Below are positions 24,239 through 32,238 of a stretch of 64,000 nt of DNA, one piece after another; position 1 is the first letter of the stretch; each line of letters opens with the position of its first letter. The notes beneath the pieces were generated by a model that was not told the origin of the DNA, made no database searches, and worked only from the letters and a program-made list of their open reading frames with translations. Origin of the DNA: a virus; IMG/VR virus record IMGVR_UViG_3300024265_000047, positions 1 to 64,000 of that record. One strand, given 5' to 3'. A program made the translations under genes and the position numbers.

Positions 24239-25240
24239 TTATTTTAAATCTATTTCATAATTTGCAAAATCTCTCATATAATCTGAAAGTTTTGTACCAT
24301 TTTTATCGATAGTATCTGTTATACCTTTTTTATCTGGTAATCCATTATTATCTAAATATCTTTTAACACCTTTTGCTCCTGCTAAATGAGCAGCAGCCAA
24401 TATTCCAGATTCAGTTATTTTAATACTATCTATTATTGTACCATCATATATTTTAATATATGATTTCAATCTTCTTTTATTAAGTTTCATCCATTTTACA
24501 ACATCCTTATCCTGTTCATTTTCTGGCCATATACTTGGATTCTTTATAAAATCTTTTATTGTTATTTTTCTACCTACATCAGACAAAGCAGCTTCACCCA
24601 TTTGATATTTTCCAATATATCCATAAATATTACTTGTATCCCATAAATTAGTAGATTCTCTAGATGCTAAATAATCCAAAAACTTTTTAGTTCCTATTGG
24701 TAATGTATCAATGTATTTAATAGATTTTTCTAAATTAATTTTAATTTCTTTCGTTGATACTGTTTTCATTTTATCAACAGTTTTCTCTCTAACTATATCA
24801 TTCACCATTATAACTAAATCCTTATCAACATGATCTAAATCTTGTTTTTCAAAACCTATAAAATCTGGTTTTAATACCAATATCATAACTATAAGATATG
24901 TCAATATAGCTTTAAATACAATATGTTGTTGCTTTTCAGTTTTAGTTTTACCCAATAAATCATCTATAGCTTTACCAAGTTCTAAGTGTCCTATATCTTT
25001 TAAAACTTTTTTAAACTTAGGATCATCTTTTTTTGTTGCAAAAAACTTTTTAAGCTTTGAAGCTTTCATTTTTTTGTGTAAAATAAATTTTATAAGTATC
25101 ATCAAAGATCCTCTGTCACGAATACCTATTTTATACGCAACCTTCAAATGATCATAAACATCTTTTAAGGATTCATTTATGATAGCTTCATTTAAAAATG
25201 ATTGCTCTACATATTCATTATGTTCTAATAGATATTTCAT
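24239..25240 (-). CDS. Tagged muramidase/transglycosylase-like protein
   Basis: A 333-residue protein. It starts MKYLLEHNEYVEQSFLNE|A and has a second NE|S at residues 22-23. A hydrophobic segment (about 107-130, IVFKAILTYLIVMILVL) may span a membrane. The C-terminal half has the lytic-transglycosylase-like pattern: FLDYLASRESTN with Glu195 as catalytic candidate, NIYGYIGKYQMGEAAL (about 204-219), and SGILAAAHLAGAKGVKRYL. This suggests peptidoglycan cleavage, probably on DNA entry or as a packaged lysin. The downstream neighbour is the 97-residue tagged gene. Confidence 0.7.
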   Translation of the reverse strand: MKYLLEHNEYVEQSFLNEAIINESLKDVYDHLKVAYKIGIRDRGSLMILIKFILHKKMKASKLKKFFATKKDDPKFKKVLKDIGHLELGKAIDDLLGKTKTEKQQHIVFKAILTYLIVMILVLKPDFIGFEKQDLDHVDKDLVIMVNDIVREKTVDKMKTVSTKEIKINLEKSIKYIDTLPIGTKKFLDYLASRESTNLWDTSNIYGYIGKYQMGEAALSDVGRKITIKDFIKNPSIWPENEQDKDVVKWMKLNKRRLKSYIKIYDGTIIDSIKITESGILAAAHLAGAKGVKRYLDNNGLPDKKGITDTIDKNGTKLSDYMRDFANYEIDLK

Positions 25241-27171
25241 TTGTGTTGTTTGTCTTTTTTTCTTCCTTTAACGACCTTGTGCCATTTTTTTAATTTCTCT
25301 ATTGTTTCAACATCAAAAGTAACAGTTGATTCTTTAAGTTCTTTATAAATTCCATGTAAATATTCAGGAGTAAAATTTTTAAATCCTTCTATATCATCTA
25401 TAAAAACTGTATCAATTGCCATCTTTGATCTTATATCTCCATTATCACGTTCATCTATATTTTGAACAATAAATCCTTTCTTATTAAAATATTTATTACC
25501 GTATACTTCTGCCATATAACCATTCATTCTTTGAAACACTGTATATACAGAAGTTGGTATGTATTTTTCAGCAACCTTTTCATATGTCTTTTTAATATTC
25601 AAAGAATTATCACACATTTTATAATCACAAATAAAATCTACATTTTTAATAGTTTCATCCAACATCTTTTTTAATATTTCAGGTTTGATATAACCCCTTT
25701 GTTTACTTGATTTTTCTATTATTGCTAATACTATTGGTTTTTTAGCTTTTATATGTACCCTTTTAAGGTAATTGATATGAAATTTTGTTATAGGATGAAA
25801 ATATCCATCAACAATTGCAACCTTTTCTTTTTCTTTTAGTTCTTCCTTTTTATTCAATACCTTTTTCTCTAAATCTACTATTTTTATTTTAGATTTTACT
25901 TCTTCTACAAAAGGTTCTTTATATTCGATTTCCTCTTTTTCATACAAGAATTCGTTTTGTTCTTTAATACTAAGGTATTCTTTGAATGTTTTAAACTCAT
26001 TTACTTCTGATACCTCAGTTATTTTTTTAATCTTAAGAACTATACCGTTTATGTTTTTAATTATTTGTGGAGTCAAAATATCACTGGATCTTCTTCGAAG
26101 TTTTCTTAACGATGATACAAATATCTTAAACAAATTTTTATAAATATCATTCTGTAATATTTTTTTAGTTTTATTGTTAGATATTAAATCTATATTTATG
26201 TTAAATTCTTTTCTTTTTGCAAATCTTGGAACATTAATAACTATATTTTCATATTTTGAAGCATTTTCTTCAACATAATCATTAAATATACTTGATATAA
26301 ATTCTAAATATCTTTCATCTGGTTTTCTTTTAGATAAAACAACATTCAATTTTTCAGGATATTTTGTCAAATATTCTAATATATCTAAAAGTATTATAGA
26401 ATATGTATCATCTGGTTTTTTAGGTTCCTTAGCATGTGAAAACATTATTATTGGATCTATAAATTTTGCAGAATATACCCCATCGCCCGTCTGAAATTTA
26501 AATACTATAGAATCTATGGGTTTTTCAGTTGTAACATTCAAAAATGTTTTCTTTAAGGATGGATTTATTATCTGTAAAAAATATTTTGTGAATGAATCTG
26601 TTCCAAACATTTCCTTCAAAGCTTCAAGAGGAGTATCCAAATAATCCAAAATTTTTGCTTTCTGTTTTTCTCTAAGATAACCCGTAAAAAATATCGGTGG
26701 ACCATCTATATCAAACATATCAGCCCAAAACTTTAATGTCTTAAAATCATCTATTATCTTTATATTTTTATTGCTTTTATTTTTGACAAGTATGTGAGTT
26801 ATTACCAAATTATTTTTTGGTATTTGATCATATTTGATGTTAGCTGGAGATGTACTTACAAAATATTGAAATCCAAATCTCCAATCAGAAGGTATTTGAT
26901 TTAATATACTCTTATCCAAATTACTGAAAAGGTTTATCATGTTTTCATAATATACCATCAATACTCTATCAACCTTATTCAATGGATCTCTATCATCCCT
27001 TTTGAACACATCTATTCCGTTTCCAACATTTCCATATCCATCACTTTTTTGGATATAAACATTTGATCCATCGAGATTTTCAGATACACTTACATAGCTA
27101 TCTAATAATTTAGTTATAAAATCTCGACCCCTTTTAACATATACTTCTCTTAAATCTAAAAGGCCTACCAT
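25237..27171 (-). CDS. Fusion: nucleic-acid-ligase-like domain plus cytidylyltransferase-like domain
   Basis: A 644-residue protein. Residues about 20-230 look like an ATP-dependent ligase nucleotidyltransferase: SVSENLDGSNVYIQK fits motif I but has Asn where the catalytic Lys of KxDG would be, WRFGFQYFVST fits motif III, and DSIVFKFQTGDG fits motif IV. An internal segment at about 418 (EFKTFKEYLSIKEQNEF) resembles the N-terminal tag. The C-terminal part (about 470-640) has VDGYFHPITKFHINYLKRVH, a HxxH-type nucleotide-transfer motif, and a GDIRSKM segment. Its start overlaps the lysozyme gene by 4 bases. Function is unknown. Confidence 0.6.
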   Translation of the reverse strand: MVGLLDLREVYVKRGRDFITKLLDSYVSVSENLDGSNVYIQKSDGYGNVGNGIDVFKRDDRDPLNKVDRVLMVYYENMINLFSNLDKSILNQIPSDWRFGFQYFVSTSPANIKYDQIPKNNLVITHILVKNKSNKNIKIIDDFKTLKFWADMFDIDGPPIFFTGYLREKQKAKILDYLDTPLEALKEMFGTDSFTKYFLQIINPSLKKTFLNVTTEKPIDSIVFKFQTGDGVYSAKFIDPIIMFSHAKEPKKPDDTYSIILLDILEYLTKYPEKLNVVLSKRKPDERYLEFISSIFNDYVEENASKYENIVINVPRFAKRKEFNINIDLISNNKTKKILQNDIYKNLFKIFVSSLRKLRRRSSDILTPQIIKNINGIVLKIKKITEVSEVNEFKTFKEYLSIKEQNEFLYEKEEIEYKEPFVEEVKSKIKIVDLEKKVLNKKEELKEKEKVAIVDGYFHPITKFHINYLKRVHIKAKKPIVLAIIEKSSKQRGYIKPEILKKMLDETIKNVDFICDYKMCDNSLNIKKTYEKVAEKYIPTSVYTVFQRMNGYMAEVYGNKYFNKKGFIVQNIDERDNGDIRSKMAIDTVFIDDIEGFKNFTPEYLHGIYKELKESTVTFDVETIEKLKKWHKVVKGRKKDKQHK

Positions 27172-27182
27172 ATTTTAAAGTA

Positions 27183-27821
27183 TTACTGATTAATTTCGTC
27201 CAATCTAAAGTTTCTAAAATATCCAGATGCATCTTTACTTATTTGATCTGGTAACATCATATTCATATATTCATACGCTCTATTGATTTCAGTTTCAGTA
27301 TTCAATGCTGCATAAACTTTTTCGTATAGATGCTTATATTTTTCGTTATACATTTTAATATCCTCTGTCTTAACTTCAACTAATGAACCTTTTTTCTTTT
27401 TCTTTACACATTCTTCAATTGCTGCATTATTGTATTTTTCACTTACTTTTTTATCACCCTTCCATTCAGTACTTACTTCATCAAAGAATTTCTTTCTTTC
27501 ATCTTCACTCATCTGAGATATTGAATCAAAACCAGAAGCTTTTAATTTCTTAGCAAAAAATGTTTGATATGCATTTTCTTCTTCAATTTTCTTTGCTTCT
27601 GCAAGTTTTTGAGCAACTTCTTTCTTTTCTTTTAGAATATCGTGTCCTGTAATTATTCTGTGAACATTACTGTAAAATCCCAACATCTGATTTTCGTCAA
27701 GTTTGCTAAGATCTTCTATTCCCATTTCTTTCATAGTTTCAAGAATTGAAGATTCCATGTCTTCTGAAAATTTAACTGTATTGATCTCTTTTCTTAGATC
27801 GCTTAATTTACCTAAACCCAT
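27183..27821 (-). CDS. Helical hypothetical virion-associated protein
   Basis: A 212-residue, mostly alpha-helical and charged protein. The middle (about residues 85-130) contains YQTFFAKKLKASGFDSISQM followed by SEDERKKFFDEVSTEWKGD, a pattern often seen in phage proteins of unknown role. It starts MGLGKLSDLRKEI and is the first gene of the 22.7-27.8 kb cluster. A GATATATAATAAAAAAATAA element precedes it. No function was recognised. Confidence 0.5.
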   Translation of the reverse strand: MGLGKLSDLRKEINTVKFSEDMESSILETMKEMGIEDLSKLDENQMLGFYSNVHRIITGHDILKEKKEVAQKLAEAKKIEEENAYQTFFAKKLKASGFDSISQMSEDERKKFFDEVSTEWKGDKKVSEKYNNAAIEECVKKKKKGSLVEVKTEDIKMYNEKYKHLYEKVYAALNTETEINRAYEYMNMMLPDQISKDASGYFRNFRLDEINQ

Positions 27822-27840
27822 AGTATTATTTTATTTTTTT

Positions 27841-27850
27841 ATTATATATC
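27841..27850 (-). promoter_or_regulatory. Late-promoter-like GATATATAAT element
   Basis: The minus strand reads TGATATATAATAAAAAAATA 19 bases before the ATG of the first gene of the capsid-cargo cluster. It is well placed to start that transcript. Confidence 0.5.
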
Positions 27851-27954
27851 ATTTTCATTTTTAATTCCAAGTTTATCGAATATTATTTTCAATGTTTTAT
27901 CCGAGGGTTGTCAGATACCTGTAAAACCTATCTTTTTAAAATATATATTAGAAT

Positions 27955-29472
27955 TTAAAACGATATCCTCTTTATTTTATATGGAAATTTTTGTTCTTTA
28001 TAGATAGATAACCTACTTTCACCATGTCTAAGCATGTAATTCTTATAGATCCTTTCTTTACCTTTGGGTGTAAAGTATTTGTATCTAAAATCATCAACGA
28101 AATCAATTATTATAAGCTTACCCTTCGTAGCATGCTTTCTTAATCCTCTACCGATTGACTGTCTTATTATAGTTTCTGATTTGAATGACTCTGTTAAGAA
28201 TATGTTATGTATATTTGTGATATTTATACCAGTTGAAAATGTACCGAATGATGCAACAAGAATCTTTCTTTCATCTTCTTCCATTAATTTTTTGTACCTA
28301 TCTCTGGTATCAGCATCAGTACCACCATCAACATAATAAACCTCACCGTCATATTCATCCCTTAATGTATTATAAAGTAATTTACCATGTTCTATTCTAT
28401 GAAATAATACCAAACTATTTTTATTAACCTTTTTTATTATACCTGTTACAAAATCTAATCTTTTTTTACTAGCAATGATAAACTTTTGTTCCATTGCGAG
28501 ATTTTTACTTCCCTCGTCTGAATTATCATACAGTATTTTAAATGCTTCTTTCTGTTCATTTGTAGCATAATTCATCATGATAACTTTTACATTAACAGGT
28601 GAAATAAATCCTCTATCAATTAAATAATTAGCACTTATATTTTTAACCAGTGGTCCAGTATTTGCAGTAAGAGTTAATCTACCCACTTCATCCTTTGGAA
28701 CAGTTCCTGATAATCCGAAACGATAATCCATATGCCAGCAGAAATCAAGTATCTTTCTTATACTATTAGAATTTGCGCGATGGGTTTCATCCACTATTAC
28801 TGCATCAAATTGTTGAAAATATGCCTTTTCTTTTTTGACCAATGATTGGTATGTTCCAACAACTAAATTACTTTTTTCCTTTATTTTTGAACCAGCATAT
28901 ATTTGTTGTATTGCTAATGGTAATTCATCTCTAAAATTATATTCAGTAAAATCATCGGCCATCTGAATGACCAATTGAACATTTGGAACTATCAATAACA
29001 CTCTTTCTGCATAACCCTGATCTCTCATATAGGCTATTATCATAAACATTATCAAAGATTTACCTGATGATGTAGCTAATTCTGCTAAACATCTACGATA
29101 TCTTAATATTTGGTATGCTGTTTCAATTTGATAATCTCGTGGTTGCTTCTCAAATCCTTCAAAAAATCTAGTAACCCATGCATGAAATTCATCTTTATCA
29201 ACATCAATATTAAATAGCTTTAATATTCCATTAAGTTGTACTTCAAAATTGTATTTTTTACCGATGTCCATACATTCTTTCCATAAACCAGATGGCATTT
29301 TACTGCCCTTTAAAAATGATACGAAACCGTCCCACACGCCCCGTTTTACAAGTGGGTGATATCTCCATGAAGCTATTCGTTTTGTCAAAGATAACTTAAG
29401 TTGATCGTATTCAGGTTCAATACAACTTTCTATATATAAAAATCTTTTATCGGGTGATAGAGTTAAATTCAT
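27955..29472 (-). CDS. uvsW: UvsW helicase (superfamily 2 recombination helicase)
   Basis: A 505-residue helicase matching T4 UvsW (about 500). Motif I is ATSSGKS, motif II is VDETHRANS (DETH), motif III is LSGTVPK, motif V is FGTFSTGINIT and motif VI is IIRQSIGRGLRKHATK. The N-terminal 100 residues hold the small DNA-binding domain. UvsW unwinds R-loops and Holliday junctions and shifts T4 replication from origin-dependent to recombination-dependent. uvsY follows immediately upstream, as in T4. The C-terminus is basic (KFPYKIKRISF). Confidence 0.93.
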   Translation of the reverse strand: MNLTLSPDKRFLYIESCIEPEYDQLKLSLTKRIASWRYHPLVKRGVWDGFVSFLKGSKMPSGLWKECMDIGKKYNFEVQLNGILKLFNIDVDKDEFHAWVTRFFEGFEKQPRDYQIETAYQILRYRRCLAELATSSGKSLIMFMIIAYMRDQGYAERVLLIVPNVQLVIQMADDFTEYNFRDELPLAIQQIYAGSKIKEKSNLVVGTYQSLVKKEKAYFQQFDAVIVDETHRANSNSIRKILDFCWHMDYRFGLSGTVPKDEVGRLTLTANTGPLVKNISANYLIDRGFISPVNVKVIMMNYATNEQKEAFKILYDNSDEGSKNLAMEQKFIIASKKRLDFVTGIIKKVNKNSLVLFHRIEHGKLLYNTLRDEYDGEVYYVDGGTDADTRDRYKKLMEEDERKILVASFGTFSTGINITNIHNIFLTESFKSETIIRQSIGRGLRKHATKGKLIIIDFVDDFRYKYFTPKGKERIYKNYMLRHGESRLSIYKEQKFPYKIKRISF

Positions 29473-29473
29473 A

Positions 29474-29905
29474 TTACAACATTTCGTCTGTATAAAGATC
29501 CATACGTCTCTTGATAGCCCAACCTAAATTATCCAAAGTTTTTATAACTTCACTGTAAAAATCTATATGGGAATTCAATACTTCGTATTGTCTTTTTATA
29601 TTTGATAAATCGCTTTTAACAAATTTATCGGTTTCTCCAGCATTTAATTTAAGATTATAACTACTTTTATATTCAATATATTTTTCTTTATATGTAGTAT
29701 CATATAAACTATTAATTTTAAATACATTCAATCTTAAATCTGCAATTTTATCAACGAGTTGATGTCTATAAGATAACATAAAAATTTGAGCGTTTGGAAC
29801 ACCTTTAATATCAGCTATACTCTTGATTAAACTAAGTATTTTATTATTCCATTTAACTCTACTTTCAATTGTTCTTTTTTCCAATTCTTCAACAATATTT
29901 GCCAT
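29474..29905 (-). CDS. uvsY: Putative UvsY recombination mediator
   Basis: A 143-residue protein adjacent to uvsW, as in T4, where UvsY has 137 residues. The C-terminal part matches T4 UvsY in layout: a polar region with KSDLSNIKRQYEVLNSHIDF then YSEVIKTLDNLGWAIKRRMD. The T4 counterpart ends with LDAIKSRGFAIKH as I recall it. UvsY loads UvsX onto gp32-coated ssDNA. The call is based on context, length and the shared terminal helix pattern rather than an alignment. Confidence 0.7.
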   Translation of the reverse strand: MANIVEELEKRTIESRVKWNNKILSLIKSIADIKGVPNAQIFMLSYRHQLVDKIADLRLNVFKINSLYDTTYKEKYIEYKSSYNLKLNAGETDKFVKSDLSNIKRQYEVLNSHIDFYSEVIKTLDNLGWAIKRRMDLYTDEML

Positions 29906-29917
29906 TATTTCATTTTT

Positions 29918-30139
29918 TTAAAATACCGAATTTTCAGAATCCTTCATTTTTTTCTTATTAATAATTTTGATTCTTTTAAGCTTTTTCATGACTTTTTTTC
30001 CAGGTTCAAAATCAATAGATTTATAATTAAAGATAAACGGAAAATTACTAATTAATAATTTAAATTTCTTTTTATGAATTTCATTATCCTTATGAAATTG
30101 TTCTAATTCTTCCGACATATGAATATCATTTATTTTCAT
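29918..30139 (-). CDS. Small hypothetical protein between primase and uvsY
   Basis: A 73-residue basic protein with a central hydrophobic stretch (FKLLISNFPFIFNYKSIDF) and a lysine-rich end (KKVMKKLKRIKIINKKKMKD). It starts immediately after a CGTATATAAT promoter-like element and precedes uvsY by 12 bases. It may be the first gene of the uvsY-uvsW transcript. The role is unknown. Confidence 0.5.
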   Translation of the reverse strand: MKINDIHMSEELEQFHKDNEIHKKKFKLLISNFPFIFNYKSIDFEPGKKVMKKLKRIKIINKKKMKDSENSVF

Positions 30140-30141
30140 TA

Positions 30142-30160
30142 CCTTTAATTATATACGAAT
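30142..30160 (-). promoter_or_regulatory. Promoter-like ATTCGTATATAATTAAAGG element
   Basis: The minus strand reads ATTCGTATATAATTAAAGG in the gap between the primase stop and the 73-residue gene. It shares the core CGTATATAAT with the Hc1 and gene 32 elements. Inference. Confidence 0.5.
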
Positions 30161-30171
30161 TTTTAAAAATG

Positions 30172-31275
30172 TTACATGTAAATTATATCATGTGGATCTG
30201 CACTAAAATAAGTTTCTAATTTATTTAACATATTATTCTTTTCTTTAAATGCTATAATTACCAAATCATTAAGATCTTTCTTTTTATTTCTTCTTTGTAA
30301 TCTATAATCTTTAACAAATTTTTCCCATAGAAAAACTTCCTTTCTTATTTTAAGTTTCTTGATCATCTTATTTCTTCCACCAGAATCATTATCTAAAAAA
30401 TATCTAACTGTTGGAAGATCATCAAAGTTGTATGGTTCTTTTTTCAAACCCAATATCGCAATGGAATTCTTCATAAACATTGAATCAATTGCTCCTTCAA
30501 ATACCGTAAATGTTCTTGAAAAATCAACATTTAAGATATTAAAAATCATTGATAATTTTTTTATATCTTCTTTGTAGGGTGTTTCAGTTTCTAAACCAGC
30601 ATTTTCTCTCATTTTCTCTATATCATGAGTTATGTATTTTGCTGTTTTATATTTTGGATTTGAACCTAAATAACTTATCTGTAAACCCAAAACTTTATCT
30701 CTTCTATGATTTAAATTAAGAATGAATAGTCTTAATCGTTTTGGATCCCATGCAAAATAATGTAATCTATTTATAAGTAACCTACTTCTAAGATAGGGAT
30801 ACACTCTATACATGTGTTTATTTATAGGTCTTGCCCAGTATGCTTTATAAAATTGATCTAAAGTTAATCCCAATGAATTTAATATTTCAAATTTTTCAAA
30901 ATCTAAACTTTTGGCATGTGCTATTTCAACATGGTTTTCTTTTATGTATCTTAAAAGTTTAAATCTTTTTAAATCATCTATATTTTCATCAAAATTCTTT
31001 AAAAAATCTATTACGCTTGTGTATTTTTGACACCCATCATTATAACATTTATAATACAATGTGTCCCAATACAAATTGCCTCTTTTTTTATTTTTGTCCA
31101 TTGATGAATCACCACAATATGGACAAGCGAAATTTAACCTACTATCATATGAATGGATATCCTGTTTGGTAGGAGAGTCGTGCTCCTTTAAGAGCACGAC
31201 TTTTATGCTTTGAGAAATAAGATCCTTCATATCATTAGTAAGTACAATTTTATCCTTACTAATTTCTGTTTCCAT
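30172..31275 (-). CDS. 61: DNA primase gp61
   Basis: A 367-residue primase that makes the RNA primers for lagging-strand synthesis. The N-terminal zinc site is CPYCGDSSMD (Cys 51, 54) with YYKCYNDGC (Cys 77, 82). The TOPRIM region has VFEGAIDSMF (Glu) and FLDNDSGGRNK (Asp-x-Asp). Length matches T4 gp61 (342). It lies 3 bases after gene 32, linking primase with the ssDNA-binding protein. A perfect 10-bp hairpin occurs near its 5' end (31176-31201). Confidence 0.9.
   Translation of the reverse strand: METEISKDKIVLTNDMKDLISQSIKVVLLKEHDSPTKQDIHSYDSRLNFACPYCGDSSMDKNKKRGNLYWDTLYYKCYNDGCQKYTSVIDFLKNFDENIDDLKRFKLLRYIKENHVEIAHAKSLDFEKFEILNSLGLTLDQFYKAYWARPINKHMYRVYPYLRSRLLINRLHYFAWDPKRLRLFILNLNHRRDKVLGLQISYLGSNPKYKTAKYITHDIEKMRENAGLETETPYKEDIKKLSMIFNILNVDFSRTFTVFEGAIDSMFMKNSIAILGLKKEPYNFDDLPTVRYFLDNDSGGRNKMIKKLKIRKEVFLWEKFVKDYRLQRRNKKKDLNDLVIIAFKEKNNMLNKLETYFSADPHDIIYM
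31176..31201. other. Perfect 10-bp hairpin inside the primase coding sequence
   Basis: AGTCGTGCTC (31176-31185), a six-base loop, then GAGCACGACT (31192-31201), followed on the plus strand by a short T-run (TTTTATG). It encodes KVVLLKEHDS of the primase. The stem is far more GC-rich than the surrounding genome. It could be a plus-strand terminator for antisense transcripts, or a structure in the mRNA; on the minus strand it contains AAAGGAG. Confidence 0.7.
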
Positions 31276-31278
31276 CTT

Positions 31279-32238
31279 TTATCCCAAATTTAAATCTTTT
31301 AAAAATCCATCTAAATCTTCCTTTTCACTTTCAACATTTGATTTAGTAGTTTCTTTCTTTGCTGAATTTTTAGCTTCAGTCAAAGAAATATCTCCTATTC
31401 CAAGACTATCTCCTTCAACTTTAAGTTTTGAAAGTGTTTCCTTTTGATTAGTTACAGTATCAACTGCTACACCATGTTTAGTGAATCTTCTAAGTACATT
31501 GTTGATTTTTGTTTTAGTTTCTTCATCCCATGGTTTGTATTCATATTCTTCCAACTCTGGTGCTGCATTAAGATATTCCATAATAGTTTTTCTGCTTTCA
31601 TCATTTCTTTCAATTTCTTGATCAGCTATTTTAAGAGCACTTATTTTACTTTGGAATTTTGAACTATCATAATTGTTAAAACCTGATACTTTCGTAACTG
31701 TTAATTCAAAATTTTTACCTTCATAAAGATCGAAAATTTGAGTTGGCTCTTCATACTTAGGATTCAATTCTTCATCGACTTTTGCTTTGATTTTAGCACC
31801 ATATTTGAAAACCTTGATTTTACCTTCAAGTTCTGATCTATGAGGATCTGTTATGATTTGTACCAAACTATAAAAGACTTCTCTCCTTTTTAAACCTTCA
31901 GAGTCTTTCTTATCGACTGCTGAATCACTATTTCTCAATTTGAAAAACATTGTTTGGATTGGATCATTGTCTCCTACTGTACTAGGTGAATCAAAATATT
32001 CACTGTTGCCTTCATCATCTGTTAACCAATAAACGAATTTTCTAATTATCGATTTCTTCAATGGATTTTTTGGATTAGGAATAAACCTAATCAATGATGT
32101 GTATACACCATCTTTACCAGCGTCTGCTGATGGTCTGTAAAATACAGACTCTTTTCTTTCATCATTATAAGTGTCAATTGAATCTGCACTTAAATTAAAA
32201 AGATCAAAAACTTCATTTTGTTCATTTTGTTCTGCCAT
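31279..32238 (-). CDS. 32: Single-stranded DNA-binding protein gp32-like
   Basis: A 319-residue protein. It has an N-terminal segment (LFNLSADSIDTYNDERKE), an OB-fold core (SLIRFIPNPKNPLKKSIIRK, REVFYSLVQIITDPHRSELE with GKIKVFKYGAKI) and an acidic C-terminal tail (EKEDLDGFLKDLNLG) used for partner binding in T4 gp32. T4 gp32 holds a zinc ion with cysteines and a histidine; no cysteine is present here, so that zinc site appears to be absent. It is preceded by a 330-base leader with tandem repeats, a possible site of autoregulation. Confidence 0.85.
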   Translation of the reverse strand: MAEQNEQNEVFDLFNLSADSIDTYNDERKESVFYRPSADAGKDGVYTSLIRFIPNPKNPLKKSIIRKFVYWLTDDEGNSEYFDSPSTVGDNDPIQTMFFKLRNSDSAVDKKDSEGLKRREVFYSLVQIITDPHRSELEGKIKVFKYGAKIKAKVDEELNPKYEEPTQIFDLYEGKNFELTVTKVSGFNNYDSSKFQSKISALKIADQEIERNDESRKTIMEYLNAAPELEEYEYKPWDEETKTKINNVLRRFTKHGVAVDTVTNQKETLSKLKVEGDSLGIGDISLTEAKNSAKKETTKSNVESEKEDLDGFLKDLNLG

